The position numbers and the translations under genes were made by a program. The notes under the pieces are model-generated. The model was not told the DNA's origin. It searched no databases and saw only the letters and a list, made by a program, of their open reading frames with translations. Of a DNA stretch of 64,000 bases, positions 1 through 7,664 are shown one piece after another (within the stretch, counting starts at the first letter, position 1; each line of letters starts with the position of its first letter). The stretch comes from Corynebacterium nuruki S6-4. Its GTDB lineage: Bacteria > Actinomycetota > Actinomycetes > Mycobacteriales > Mycobacteriaceae. The stretch spans positions 1,426,001 to 1,490,000 of the forward strand of contig NZ_CP042429.1 in the NCBI RefSeq assembly GCF_007970465.1, in the 5' to 3' direction.

Positions 1-359
1 GCAAGTCCCTGCTGCAGCTGGGCGGCCGTCACAGTGGTGTTCACGGCGTCCGGATCGGGACCGGCGGCGGGCGCCGGGGCGGTGGCGACCACCTGCGGGG
101 CATCGTCGACGGCCTGCTTGCGCAGGAGGTTGGCGGGCAGGATGTCGCCGACCGGGATGACCGGGGCCGGCAGCGTCGGCAGCGTCGGCGGGGCCGGCAC
201 AGCGGGCAGGACATCGAGGCCGGCGGTGTCCACGGTGGCGTCCGGGGCGTCGTTCAGCGCGGCATCCGGTACGGATGCGGCGGCCTGCGGCGCCAGGAGC
301 AGTGCGGCGGCCGGGGCCGCCAGACCACCGGTGGCCAGGAGAAGTCGTGAGATACGCAT
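1..359 (-). CDS. Secreted protein, N-terminal part only
   Basis: The reading frame opens with ATG at 359 on the minus strand and runs off the left edge of the window without a stop. Residues 1 to about 29 form a clear Sec signal peptide: Arg near the N-terminus, a hydrophobic Leu/Ala stretch, and an AQAAAS-like cleavage region. The mature part visible here (about 90 residues) is rich in Ala, Pro, Val and Asp, with the PTLP motif repeated twice, which suggests an extended cell-wall-exposed segment. No family is recognised. The only purine-rich stretch upstream (AGAGAGGA) lies about 14 to 20 nt from the ATG, so the start is moderately certain. It lies downstream of, and on the same strand as, the DUF3710-like gene, with a gap of about 110 nt. 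Confidence 0.6.
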   Translation of the reverse strand, partial: MRISRLLLATGGLAAPAAALLLAPQAAASVPDAALNDAPDATVDTAGLDVLPAVPAPPTLPTLPAPVIPVGDILPANLLRKQAVDDAPQVVATAPAPAAGPDPDAVNTTVTAAQLQQGL

Positions 360-469
360 GATGTGGGTGGATGATCCTCTCTGGGAAACGGATGTCCGGG
401 GATCCCGGACGGGGGGAAGGGCGGCTGCCACAGGTCACGGTGGACGCCGCCGACGGCATCGGTGCACGG

Positions 470-1141
470 TCAGTCCTCCTCCGGTGCGATGAGCTGCATG
501 CTCAACGGGGCGTCCGGCGGCAGCGCGGCGCTGCCCCGGAAGACGGTCATCGTGGACAGCAACCGGTGCGCGGCATCCCGGTCCGCGGCGGTCACCGGAT
601 GTCCCGCGCAGGTCACCAGTGCGGTCCACCGGGGGCCGTCGGCACCGATCTTCACCAGCTGCAGCGTGCCCGCCGCATCCCGGACATGAAGTTCGGTACC
701 GAACGGCCCGGGGTGCAGCGTCACCGTCCCCCGGGCGCCGACCGCCGGATCGGCCGGATCCACCAGTGATGTCCGCAGGGCCGCCGCGGTATCCGTCGCC
801 AGGGAGCCCGCCCACCGCTGCGCGCCGACGGGCTCCGCCAGGACGCACACCGACAACTGCACCCCCGCGGCGGAGGCGAGGATCACGGTGTCCGGGACGC
901 CCCCGTCGGCGACGGACAGGGCGACATCGGCGAGGAACCGGGGGTCGGTGCAGAACCGGGCGCCGACCAGCTCGATGCCGACCTCGACGGCGTGGCGGGT
1001 GGCGGTGGTCGCCGCCGGCACACTGCCGGAATCCCAGGGACCGTGACTGACCGGGCCACCGGGTTCCCAGCAGTGCCGCGCGGTCGGATTCTCCGGCCCG
1101 TCATTCTCCGGGCCGACCACAGGATTTTCCAGCGGCCGCAT
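470..1141 (-). CDS. DUF3710-like protein
   Basis: A 223-residue soluble protein without a signal peptide or membrane segment. The order of features in its second half resembles actinobacterial DUF3710 proteins: a hydrophobic strand after GGVPDTVIL, a GPFGTELHV strand, GPRWTALV, and a closing segment with a Thr-Val-Phe-Arg strand followed by LPPDAPLSMQLI. DUF3710 function is unknown. The start was set at the ATG at 1141 because AAAGGAGG stands five nucleotides before it; the open frame extends upstream to 1285 but has no ribosome-binding site there. The N-terminal 45 residues are low-complexity and polar. A remote alternative is an unrelated actinobacterial hypothetical protein, as the family call rests on pattern memory only. 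Confidence 0.7.
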   Translation of the reverse strand: MRPLENPVVGPENDGPENPTARHCWEPGGPVSHGPWDSGSVPAATTATRHAVEVGIELVGARFCTDPRFLADVALSVADGGVPDTVILASAAGVQLSVCVLAEPVGAQRWAGSLATDTAAALRTSLVDPADPAVGARGTVTLHPGPFGTELHVRDAAGTLQLVKIGADGPRWTALVTCAGHPVTAADRDAAHRLLSTMTVFRGSAALPPDAPLSMQLIAPEED

Positions 1142-1594
1142 ACCGTCCTCCTTTCTCTCGGCAATTCCCGGGACACCACGGGTGGGAATAATTCTGTTCC
1201 GGACGCCGCGGCTTTCCCCGTCAGAGTATCCGCGCTCCGCGACGGTCGGGAATCGCGACAAAGAAAAGGGGAATTTAGAAATCACCTGTAATATAGACAG
1301 CGGCGCGCGGTCAGAATCACGGGCGGCAGCATGACCGGCACCGCCGGTGACACATCCACAAGAAACCGCCCTGACCTGTGGTTCTTAGTGAAGTTCCCTT
1401 TATTTATCCGGCGCACCTCCGAATGGGGGAATCGCACCGGTGACCACGGTCACCCCACCGGACCCGGCCCCCGACCGGCACTCCCCACAACTTCATTTTC
1501 CACCGTGGCGCCACGCTCGACTTTCACGGTCCGGCAACACAGAAAAGCCCTCCGGACCGGATACTATTTCCGCCCGGCGGTAATTCGTCCGGCA
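1142..1594. other. Intergenic region, no gene seen
   Basis: A stretch between the divergent DUF3710-like gene and the peptide gene. It is locally richer in A and T than the surrounding genes (for example 1259-1300 and 1390-1405), which fits promoters for the divergent transcripts. A TAATATAGAC stretch lies near 1288-1298. No reading frame here has both a ribosome-binding site and plausible composition. Confidence 0.5.
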
Positions 1595-1624
1595 TTGTCC
1601 GGTTCCGGGAATTCTCCCTACACT
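1595..1624 (+). promoter_or_regulatory. Promoter of the small peptide gene
   Basis: TTGTCC (1595-1600) and TACACT (1619-1624) are separated by 18 bp, matching the corynebacterial -35 and TANNNT -10 pattern. Transcription would begin near 1631, leaving a leader of about 60 nt before the ATG at 1692. Confidence 0.55.
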
Positions 1625-1691
1625 GACAACCGCAGTCCGGCCCAGACGGCGGCACTGTGTGAATCAATCCCATCAAATGAAAGGATCTACC

Positions 1692-1790
1692 ATGCTCGGT
1701 GGACTTCTCGTCGGCCTCGGCGGCACTCTCGGTTACCTCCTGACGGGCCTGCTCGGCCTGCTCGGCGGCGTCGTGGGCTCTGTCCTGTAG
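1692..1790 (+). CDS. 32-residue hydrophobic Gly/Leu peptide
   Basis: A tiny gene encoding a 32-residue peptide made almost only of Gly, Leu, Val and Thr with one Tyr and no charged residue. Small residues recur every three or four positions (GG, GLGG, GLLG, GG, GS), a glycine-zipper-like pattern that favours a tightly packed transmembrane helix. Support for expression: GAAAGGA lies 6 nt before the ATG, a promoter is placed at 1595-1624, and a strong hairpin follows at 1868. Corynebacteria make very short outer-membrane channel peptides (PorA, PorH, about 45-57 residues), and a membrane-active or pore-forming role is a possible inference, but the sequence does not match those porins and they are normally amphipathic rather than uniformly apolar. 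No function is assigned. Confidence 0.6.
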   Translation: MLGGLLVGLGGTLGYLLTGLLGLLGGVVGSVL

Positions 1791-1867
1791 TTCTGCAGGA
1801 CCAGCCTCCTCCGCAGTCCCCGCCGGACGGACCCTGAGTGACCATGGCGGGGGCTCCCCCGGGAGCT

Positions 1868-1903
1868 CCGGGCCCACCGTCAGTGACGGTCCGGGCCCGG
1901 TTT
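1868..1903 (+). terminator. Hairpin after the peptide gene
   Basis: CCGGGCCC and ACCGTCA (1868-1882) pair with TGACGGT and GGGCCCGG (1884-1900), leaving a 2-nt bulge, followed by TTT. This is a plausible intrinsic terminator about 80 nt after the peptide gene, with a short T-run. Confidence 0.6.
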
Positions 1904-1991
1904 CCGCATATCCTGGACCTATCCGGCTCTCCGCGGTCGGGACTCTCCCGGCCGCGTACCCCGTGGCACCCCGTCAGAAAGCGAAGCCCCT

Positions 1992-2759
1992 GTGTCTACC
2001 GTGCCTGCAGCGTCACCGGCATCATCAGCGTCAGCACCGTCCGCACCGTCACCGTCAGCAGTGTCGGCGCCACCGACCGTCACCCCGGATCCGCCCCGAC
2101 GGCGCCGCGGCCGCCCCTCCCGGTTCTCCCCCGCCGACGCCGTCGCCGCCGCCCTCGACATCGGGGTGTCCACCTTCACCATGTCCGCGGTCGCCCAGCG
2201 CCTGGAGGTCACGACCCCCGCGCTCTACCGGTGTTTCCCCTCCCGCGAGGCACTGCTCGAGGCGTCCCTCAGCGCGGTCTTCGCCGATGTCACCCTGCCG
2301 CCGGACGACGCCGACTGGCGGGTGTTCCTCGAACGGGTCACGGAGGGGAGCTGGCGACTGCTGACCCGCTACCCCGGACTCTCGGCCGTCACCGCCGAAC
2401 GCGAGGATCTCCCTGCCGCGGCCGTGCACCTGCGCGACGAGGTCTACACCACGCTCGGCGGACACGGCTTCTCGCGGCGGCAGACCCGCTTCGCGATGGT
2501 CTGCATCGAACAGCTCACGACCTCGGCGGCCGACCTCCTCCACCACCAGCTGGAGGCCCTGACCAGGGCGGCGGACCCCACCGAGGCGCACCTGGTGAGG
2601 GCGTCCGACAACCGCACCATCACCGACGCCGACGAACTGACCGACTGTGCACACAGCCAGTGGCAGCAGAAGATCTCCTTCTTCCTCGACCACCTCGACA
2701 ATCTCTCCCCCGACTGGCCGGAGTGGATCGGGCCGGCGGTGGATCCGCGGCAGCACTGA
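1992..2759 (+). CDS. TetR-family transcriptional regulator
   Basis: A 255-residue protein beginning at GTG. Residues 1-35 are a low-complexity Ala/Ser/Pro segment. A basic patch [11 protein letters not shown] (about 36-46) leads into the TetR N-terminal DNA-binding domain: the AVAAALDIG helix, the recognition-helix region [23 protein letters not shown] with the usual Val/Leu, Tyr and Phe positions, then EALLEASL. The C-terminal 160 residues are helical and match no known ligand-binding class. The gene sits 26 nt before thyA and could be cotranscribed with it, but control of thyA by it is only a guess. The GTG has only a weak upstream purine stretch (AGAAAGCGAAG), so the true start could be further in. 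Confidence 0.8.
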   Translation: MSTVPAASPASSASAPSAPSPSAVSAPPTVTPDPPRRRRGRPSRFSPADAVAAALDIGVSTFTMSAVAQRLEVTTPALYRCFPSREALLEASLSAVFADVTLPPDDADWRVFLERVTEGSWRLLTRYPGLSAVTAEREDLPAAAVHLRDEVYTTLGGHGFSRRQTRFAMVCIEQLTTSAADLLHHQLEALTRAADPTEAHLVRASDNRTITDADELTDCAHSQWQQKISFFLDHLDNLSPDWPEWIGPAVDPRQH

Positions 2760-2785
2760 GCGCGCTCTGCGATACCCTGGGAACC

Positions 2786-3589
2786 ATGATTTCTGTCCCC
2801 ACCCCCTATGAGGATCTGCTGCGCGAGATCCTCGACGACGGCGTCCACAAGGACGACCGCACCGGCACCGGCACCCGCAGCCTCTTCGCCCGGCAGATGC
2901 GTTTCAACCTCGCCGAGGGATTCCCTCTCATCACCACGAAAAAGGTGCACCTGCACTCCATCGTCGGTGAACTGCTGTGGTTCCTGCGGGGCGACTCCAA
3001 CGTCGCCTGGCTGCACGAGAACAAGGTGCGCATCTGGGACGAGTGGGCCGACGACAACGGTGACCTCGGGCCGATTTACGGGGTGCAGTGGCGCAGCTGG
3101 CCCACACCCGACGGCCGGCACATCGACCAGATCAGCCGCGCGCTGGAGACGCTGAAGACCGACCCGGACTCCCGGCGCAACATCGTCTCCGCATGGAACG
3201 TCTCCGAACTCGACAACATGGCGCTGCCCCCGTGCCACCTGCTGTTCCAGCTCTACGTCGCCGACGGGACGCTGTCCTGCCAGCTCTACCAGCGCAGCGC
3301 GGACATGTTCCTCGGCGTGCCGTTCAACATCGCCTCCTACGCACTGCTGACCCACATGTTCGCCCAGCAGGCGGGCCTGGCGGTCGGCGAGTTCGTGTGG
3401 ACCGGCGGCGACTGCCACATCTACGACAACCACCTCGACCAGGTGCGGCTGCAGCTGAGCCGGGAGGCCCGCCCCGCCCCCACGCTGACACTGCACCGGG
3501 CACCGGGCATGTTCAGCTACGGCTTCGACGACATTGAGGTCACCGGCTATGACCCGCACCCCGGCATCAAGGCTCCGGTGGCGGTGTGA
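2786..3589 (+). CDS. thyA: Thymidylate synthase ThyA
   Basis: Makes dTMP from dUMP with methylenetetrahydrofolate as carbon donor and reductant, leaving dihydrofolate for the next gene product. The 267-residue protein has all ThyA landmarks: the phosphate-binding Arg region [10 protein letters not shown] near 25, the catalytic Cys150 in [11 protein letters not shown], the RRNIVSAWN motif at 130-138, [20 protein letters not shown] at 169-188 with the dUMP-contacting Asp and Asn, and the HIYDNH motif near the C-terminus. Length is normal for bacterial ThyA. A much longer upstream extension of the same frame is open but is antisense-like noise over the TetR gene. Overlaps folA by 4 nt, so the two are translationally coupled. 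Confidence 0.97.
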   Translation: MISVPTPYEDLLREILDDGVHKDDRTGTGTRSLFARQMRFNLAEGFPLITTKKVHLHSIVGELLWFLRGDSNVAWLHENKVRIWDEWADDNGDLGPIYGVQWRSWPTPDGRHIDQISRALETLKTDPDSRRNIVSAWNVSELDNMALPPCHLLFQLYVADGTLSCQLYQRSADMFLGVPFNIASYALLTHMFAQQAGLAVGEFVWTGGDCHIYDNHLDQVRLQLSREARPAPTLTLHRAPGMFSYGFDDIEVTGYDPHPGIKAPVAV

Positions 3590-4170
3590 TCGACGGCATC
3601 GAGATCGGGATGATCTGGGCGCAGACCACCGACGGAGTCATCGGCGACGGCGACGACATGCCCTGGCACCTGCCCGAGGATCTGAAACACTTCCAGGACA
3701 CGACCCGCGGCACCGCGGTGGTCATGGGCCGGATCTCGTGGGAGGCCCTCGACCCGCGGTTCCGCCCCCTGCCGGGCCGCACGAACATCGTGCTCAGCCG
3801 GGACGCCGCCTACGACGCCCCCGGTGGGCTCGTGCGCACCTCGCTGGAGGACGCCGTCACGGAGGCCGCCGAACTGGCCGCCGGACGCGAACCGGACCGG
3901 CAGGGACGCCGGACGGTGTGGATCCTCGGCGGCGGTCAGGTCTACCGGGCCTGCCTGCCGCTCGCCGACCGGGTCGTGGTGACCGAGATCGACTGCGGCG
4001 CCCCGGAGCGGTTCACCGTCACCGCCCCCGACATGCGGGCCCAGCCGGACTTCACCGCCGTCGACGGGCCGTGGCTGGAGTCGGAGAAGGGCACCGCGCT
4101 GACCGGGGAGCAGCCGTTGCGCTACCGTATCTGTGAGTTCACCCGCGTGAGAGAAGGACATGATGACTGA
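3586..4170 (+). CDS. folA: Dihydrofolate reductase FolA
   Basis: Reduces dihydrofolate produced by ThyA back to tetrahydrofolate using NADPH. Motifs: [11 protein letters not shown] at the N-terminus, [12 protein letters not shown] (25-36) with the catalytic acidic residue, [11 protein letters not shown], the [10 protein letters not shown] cofactor loop, and [13 protein letters not shown]. The GTG at 3586 overlaps the thyA stop by four bases and gives 194 residues; an in-frame ATG at 3610 would start closer to the conserved strand and is a real alternative. The C-terminus overlaps the mycoredoxin gene by 11 nt. The thyA-folA-glutaredoxin order is typical of corynebacteria. Confidence 0.95.
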   Translation: MIDGIEIGMIWAQTTDGVIGDGDDMPWHLPEDLKHFQDTTRGTAVVMGRISWEALDPRFRPLPGRTNIVLSRDAAYDAPGGLVRTSLEDAVTEAAELAAGREPDRQGRRTVWILGGGQVYRACLPLADRVVVTEIDCGAPERFTVTAPDMRAQPDFTAVDGPWLESEKGTALTGEQPLRYRICEFTRVREGHDD

Positions 4171-4426
4171 CCAGACCGCCGCCCCCGGCGTCACCCTCTA
4201 CACCACCACCTGGTGCCCGTTCTGCCAGAAGCTGGTCGCCAACCTCGACCGGTCGGAGACCCCGTACACCAGGATCGATGTCGAGGAGCACCCGGACGCC
4301 GGCGAGTGGGTGAAGTCCGTCAACGACGGCAACCGGGTCGTGCCGACGGTGAAGTACTCCGACGGCACCTACGCCACCAATCCGCCCGCCGGTGACGTCC
4401 GCCGCAAGCTCGCCGAACTGGGCTGA
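4160..4426 (+). CDS. Mycoredoxin-type glutaredoxin
   Basis: An 88-residue thioredoxin-fold protein with a CPFC active site (Cys19, Cys22) after the strand VTLYTTTW, the cis-Pro motif VVPTVKYSDG (about 60-69) and TNPPAGDV near the end. These fit mycoredoxin-1-like proteins, which reduce mycothiol mixed disulfides in actinobacteria. No membrane segment, so it is cytosolic. GAGAAGGAC stands directly before two tandem ATGs (4160 and 4163); the second gives better spacing. It is last in the thyA-folA operon and is followed by a strong terminator. Confidence 0.9.
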   Translation: MMTDQTAAPGVTLYTTTWCPFCQKLVANLDRSETPYTRIDVEEHPDAGEWVKSVNDGNRVVPTVKYSDGTYATNPPAGDVRRKLAELG

Positions 4427-4442
4427 CCGGCACACCGCACCG

Positions 4443-4477
4443 CGGCCGACAGGGATCTCCCTGTCGGCCGTTTTTTT
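4443..4477 (+). terminator. Strong intrinsic terminator
   Basis: A perfect 13-bp stem (CGGCCGACAGGGA with its complement, 2-nt spacer) followed directly by seven T. It closes the thyA operon and is the clearest terminator in the window. Confidence 0.95.
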
Positions 4478-4578
4478 GTGCATATTTTCTGAAGCATCTA
4501 TGCGTCAACACTCCGATTTTGGTCCGACCACATAAGAATGACCACCCCCTGTGCATAACCGGTAACCGCAGGTGAGGT

Positions 4579-4592
4579 ACCCCGCGGGGGGT
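4579..4592 (+). promoter_or_regulatory. Possible RamA-type site
   Basis: ACCCC followed by GGGGGGT forms the C-run/G-run pair described for RamA operators in C. glutamicum, upstream of the mctC operon. Two further ACCCCCT/GCCCCCT-like runs lie at about 4543 and 4600. RamA is known to activate mctC there; the assignment here is by analogy and the motif is common in high-GC DNA. Confidence 0.35.
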
Positions 4593-4679
4593 CTCGGACG
4601 CCCCCTGTGCCCTTGATATCTCTTCAATATTGAAAAGGTTTCCATCTGTTCTGTAACTTCTCCCGCAGTCGCGGACGAA

Positions 4680-4695
4680 TGTGACAGATGTCACC
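4680..4695 (+). promoter_or_regulatory. GlxR (CRP-type) operator candidate
   Basis: TGTGACAGATGTCACC matches the GlxR/CRP consensus TGTGA-N6-TCACA at nine of ten fixed positions. It sits 58 bp before the DUF485 gene start. In C. glutamicum the cAMP-responsive GlxR controls carboxylate uptake genes, so the position is sensible. Confidence 0.75.
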
Positions 4696-4753
4696 GGAAG
4701 TTGTCCGCGGAGCTGACCGCCCGATCCTGGGCCACCGACAAGAAAGGGATCCT

Positions 4754-5125
4754 ATGACGACCCCCGACCTACGGCACACACCGAGTGCCGAGGAGTTCAT
4801 CGAGGCACAGCAGAGCCCGGACTTCCTGGAGCTCAAGCAGAAGCGCCGGGGATTCACCTTCCCCGTGTGCATCGTCTCGCTGCTCTGGTTCCTCGCCTAC
4901 GTGCTGCTCGCGCTGTTCGCCCCCGGTTTCTACGGGACCTCGCTCGGCGGCAACTTCAACGTCGGCTTCCTCATGGGACTGCTGCAGTTCGTCACGACCT
5001 TCGCGATCACCTACGCCTACGTGAAGTACGCGGACCGGGTGCTCGAGCCGCTGACCGAGGAGGTCCGCGACCGCCTCGAGCACACCGGCAAGTACGCCGA
5101 GTCCGCTGATGCCCAGCCTGCCTGA
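4754..5125 (+). CDS. DUF485 membrane protein, MctC partner
   Basis: A 123-residue protein with a soluble N-terminus (about 40 residues, helical, charged), two transmembrane helices (roughly 43-62 and 76-100) and a charged C-terminal tail. Layout and sequence (KQKRRGFTFP, MGLLQFVTTFAITYAYVKYAD) fit DUF485, the small membrane proteins encoded directly before ActP/MctC sodium-solute symporters. Its exact role is unknown. The ATG at 4754 has AGAAAGGGAT just upstream. It heads a two-gene operon with mctC, as in C. glutamicum, behind the GlxR-like site at 4680. Confidence 0.9.
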   Translation: MTTPDLRHTPSAEEFIEAQQSPDFLELKQKRRGFTFPVCIVSLLWFLAYVLLALFAPGFYGTSLGGNFNVGFLMGLLQFVTTFAITYAYVKYADRVLEPLTEEVRDRLEHTGKYAESADAQPA

Positions 5126-5197
5126 CAGCGCTCACATCGCTGACCGGGCCGACCGGGCTGACCGAGCTGACCTAGCTCACCACTGACAGGGAGAATC

Positions 5198-6847
5198 ATG
5201 ACAGTCAACTACCTCGCGGATTCCGACGCGGACTCCGGGAATCCGGTACTCAACATCATCATCTTCGCGGCGTTCATCATCATCACGATGACGATCGTCA
5301 CACGCGTCGGTAAGGCGCAGGACAAGTCCTCCGCGAAGGACTTCTACACCGGTGGCGCAAGCTTCTCCGGTACCCAGAACGGCCTCGCCATCGCCGGCGA
5401 CTACCTTTCGGCGGCGTCCTTCCTGGGCATCGTCGGCGCCATCGCCATGTACGGCTACGACGGATTCCTGTACTCCATCGGATTCTTCGTCGCCTGGCTC
5501 GTCGCCATGCTGCTCGTCGCCGAGCCGCTGCGCAACACCGGTAAGTTCACGATGGCCGACGTGCTGTCGTTCCGCCTGAAGCAGCGTCCGGTCCGCCTGG
5601 CCGCCGCCTTCGGCACCCTCTTCGTCACACTGTTCTACCTCATCGCCCAGATGGCCGGTGCCGGTTCACTGGTCTCCACCCTGCTGGACATCCACGAGAA
5701 GTCGGCCCAGGCCCTCATCATCGGCATCGTCGGTGTCATCATGGTCGCCTACGTCCTCGTCGGCGGCATGAAGGGCACCACCTACGTCCAGATGATCAAG
5801 GCCATCCTGCTGTGCACCGGCGTGGTCGTCATGGCGGTCATCATCATCATCGCCTACAAGGGCAACTTCTCCGAGCTGCTGCAGAAAGCGATGGACAACC
5901 ACGCCGCCGACGACAAGGGCACCGCGAACCCCGAGTCACTGCTCACACCGGGCAACAAGTACTTCCCGGACGGCGCCCTGTCCGGCAAGCTCGACTTCCT
6001 GTCGCTGGCCATGGCCCTCTGCCTCGGTGTCGCCGGGCTGCCCCACGTCCTCATGCGCTTCTACACCGTCCCGACCGCGAAGGACGCCCGGAAGTCCGTC
6101 ACCTGGGCCATCATCCTCATCGGTGGCTTCTACCTGCTGACCCTGATCCTGGGCTTCGCCGCCGCCGCGTACGTCGGCCCCGACCGGATCGCCGGTGCCG
6201 CCGGTGGTGAGAACGCCGCCGCACCGCTGCTCGCTCTCGAACTCGGCGGATCGATATTCATGGCGCTGATCGCCGCGGTCGCTTTCGCGACAGTGCTCGC
6301 GGTCGTCGCCGGCCTGTCCATCACCGCCTCCGCCTCGATCGCCCACGACTTCTACGACGCGGTCATCCGCAAGGGGAAGTCCACCGAGGCCGAGCAGGTC
6401 CGGGTCTCCAAGATCACCGTGGTCGTCATCGGCGTGGTCTCCATCGTCCTGGGCATCGGCGCCATGGACCTCAACGTGGCCTTCCTGGTCTCCCTGGCTT
6501 TCTGCATCGCCGCCTCGGCCAACCTGCCGACCATCCTGTTCTCCCTGTACTGGAAGCGCTTCAACACCACCGGCGCCCTCTGGTCCATCTACGGCGGTCT
6601 GATCTCCGCACTGTTCCTGATCATCTTCTCCCCGGCCGTGTCCGGTGGCCCGAAGGCGATCATCTCCGGCGCCGACTTCGCCTGGTTCCCGCTGCAGAAC
6701 CCGGGTCTGATCTCGATCCCGGTCGGCTTCGTGTTCGCCATCATCGGCACCTACCTCGGCAAGTCCGACAACAAGCCGAAGGAGCAGGCCGAGATGGAGG
6801 TCCGTTCCCTCACCGGTGTCGGCGTCGAGGCCGCCGTCGAGCACTAG
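5198..6847 (+). CDS. mctC: Monocarboxylate symporter MctC
   Basis: A 549-residue sodium:solute symporter of the acetate permease (ActP/MctC) branch, expected in the cytoplasmic membrane to import acetate, propionate or pyruvate. About 13 hydrophobic segments are visible. Family signatures are DFYTGGASFSGTQNGLAIAGDYLSAASFLG with the unwound first core helix, GLPHVLMRFYTVP, and ASASIAHDFYDAV. The insertion between helices near 225-265 and a charged C-terminal tail are normal for ActP. GGGAGA precedes the ATG. The 70-nt gap after the DUF485 gene contains short direct repeats of CTGACCGRGC but no promoter, consistent with one operon. Confidence 0.95.
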   Translation: MTVNYLADSDADSGNPVLNIIIFAAFIIITMTIVTRVGKAQDKSSAKDFYTGGASFSGTQNGLAIAGDYLSAASFLGIVGAIAMYGYDGFLYSIGFFVAWLVAMLLVAEPLRNTGKFTMADVLSFRLKQRPVRLAAAFGTLFVTLFYLIAQMAGAGSLVSTLLDIHEKSAQALIIGIVGVIMVAYVLVGGMKGTTYVQMIKAILLCTGVVVMAVIIIIAYKGNFSELLQKAMDNHAADDKGTANPESLLTPGNKYFPDGALSGKLDFLSLAMALCLGVAGLPHVLMRFYTVPTAKDARKSVTWAIILIGGFYLLTLILGFAAAAYVGPDRIAGAAGGENAAAPLLALELGGSIFMALIAAVAFATVLAVVAGLSITASASIAHDFYDAVIRKGKSTEAEQVRVSKITVVVIGVVSIVLGIGAMDLNVAFLVSLAFCIAASANLPTILFSLYWKRFNTTGALWSIYGGLISALFLIIFSPAVSGGPKAIISGADFAWFPLQNPGLISIPVGFVFAIIGTYLGKSDNKPKEQAEMEVRSLTGVGVEAAVEH

Positions 6848-6909
6848 TCTCCAGCGACCCCGCACACCACAGTCACCACACACCACCAACCACCACGCCA
6901 CGCACCACC

Positions 6910-6953
6910 GGACGCCTCGTCCGCCGCCGTTTCCGGCGGTGGCCGGGGCGTCC
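6910..6953 (+). terminator. GC-rich hairpin after mctC
   Basis: GGACGCC (6910-6916) pairs with GGCGTCC (6947-6953), and inside it CCGCCGCCG pairs with CGGCGG. No T-run follows, so termination is likely but may be weak or factor-assisted. Confidence 0.5.
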
Positions 6954-7057
6954 CGCGTTGCGTCTGTGCCGCGTCTGTGCCGCGCAGCCCCGGGCTCCGG
7001 ACCGACCGGGGCGGGTTACCACCACCACGGTGCCGGCACGCTAGACTGTCCGGGTGC

Positions 7058-7130
7058 GCCCCAGTAGCTCAGGGGATAGAGCACCGCTCTCCTAAAGCGG
7101 GTGTCGGCAGTTCGAATCTGCCCTGGGGCA
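7058..7130 (+). tRNA. tRNA-Arg (anticodon CCT)
   Basis: The cloverleaf can be drawn by eye: acceptor GCCCCAG/CTGGGGC, D arm GCTC-AGGGGATA-GAGC, anticodon stem CCGCT/AGCGG around CTCCTAA with anticodon CCT, variable loop GTGTC, T arm GGCAG-TTCGAAT-CTGCC, discriminator A. CCA is not encoded. It reads AGG codons. The composite repeat starts about 20 bp downstream, a frequent insertion context for tRNA 3' ends, though no attachment site is evident. Confidence 0.97.
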
Positions 7131-7201
7131 CAACACGTCACGACCGTCGAGGGTTGATGGCCAATATCCGTGTCTTTTGTCGGCATGTCACCGGCTGTCC
7201 C

Positions 7202-7258
7202 GAGCTGACCCGATTCTGCGTTTCCTGTCCGACGGAACTGACCGATCCGGGTCAACTC
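7202..7258. repeat. 57-bp inverted-repeat module (type A1)
   Basis: Left arm GAGCTGACCCGATTC pairs with right arm GATCCGGGTCAACTC with two mismatches; total length 57 bp. The same module, also 57 bp, occurs at 33999-34055. Confidence 0.85.
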
Positions 7259-7313
7259 GAGTCAACATAACTTCCTCGCGATGACCGGCCGGCCGCAGCG
7301 CAACCGTCGGCAC

Positions 7314-7364
7314 GGCAGGCCAAAACGCCGTTCACCACCGTCTCCGGCGTAGTTTTGACCTGCC
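7314..7364. repeat. 51-bp inverted-repeat module
   Basis: GGCAGGCCAAAAC at the left pairs with GTTTTGACCTGCC at the right, one mismatch; the second copy at 34115-34165 pairs perfectly over all 13 bp and has the same length and nearly the same core. Confidence 0.85.
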
Positions 7365-7444
7365 AGACGAACAGGTGCGCTGCCGGGTTAATAGTCACAA
7401 TGCGTGTCCCCCGAGCCGGTTGTGCGGCACGTCGACGGTGTGCC

Positions 7445-7501
7445 GAGCTGACCCGATTCGGACGATTCAGTCCCCCGGAAACGGTGGAATCGGGTCAACT
7501 G
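7445..7501. repeat. 57-bp inverted-repeat module (type A2)
   Basis: The left arm is the same 15-mer as in the 7202 module, but the core differs and the right arm GAATCGGGTCAACTG pairs with two mismatches. The homologous module at 34287-34344 has one extra base, and its left arm has changed to GACCCGGTTC with the right arm changed to GAACCGGGTC, a compensatory change that keeps the pairing. Confidence 0.8.
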
Positions 7502-7664
7502 GGGACATCGCGCCACGGCCCGGCGTCGCCGGGGCTCAGACCACCCTGCGGGCACGCACCCGGGACGCCGCGGCAGGTGCCGGGGTCCGGGGCCGGGCAC
7601 CCCGCCGACGATGTTTCATCCGCAGTTCACCGCCGGTCCACCCGCACCCGTTAGACCGGACACC

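Larger units (their letters stand above)
7150..7525. repeat. Composite intergenic repeat A, copy 1
   Basis: About 375 bp that recur, with around 85-90% identity by eye, at 33936-34501. It fills most of the gap between the tRNA and phoD and codes for nothing convincing. Inside are three inverted-repeat modules: 57 bp at 7202-7258, 51 bp at 7314-7364 and 57 bp at 7445-7501. The short open frames that cross it are not conserved between the two copies as proteins. Confidence 0.85.

Noticed and set aside
1838..3589. 583-codon frame in front of and including thyA
   Set aside because: The first 316 codons overlap the TetR gene and give an Arg/Pro-rich sequence without any family pattern; ThyA starts at 2786.
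7202..7501. Repeat modules as integron attC sites
   Set aside because: Length is suitable, but the RYYYAAC and GTTRRRY core sites are not found in the proper places and no integrase is in the window.
7150..7525. Repeat A as a CRISPR array
   Set aside because: Modules are palindromic and differ from each other; there are no regular direct repeats with unique spacers and no cas genes.
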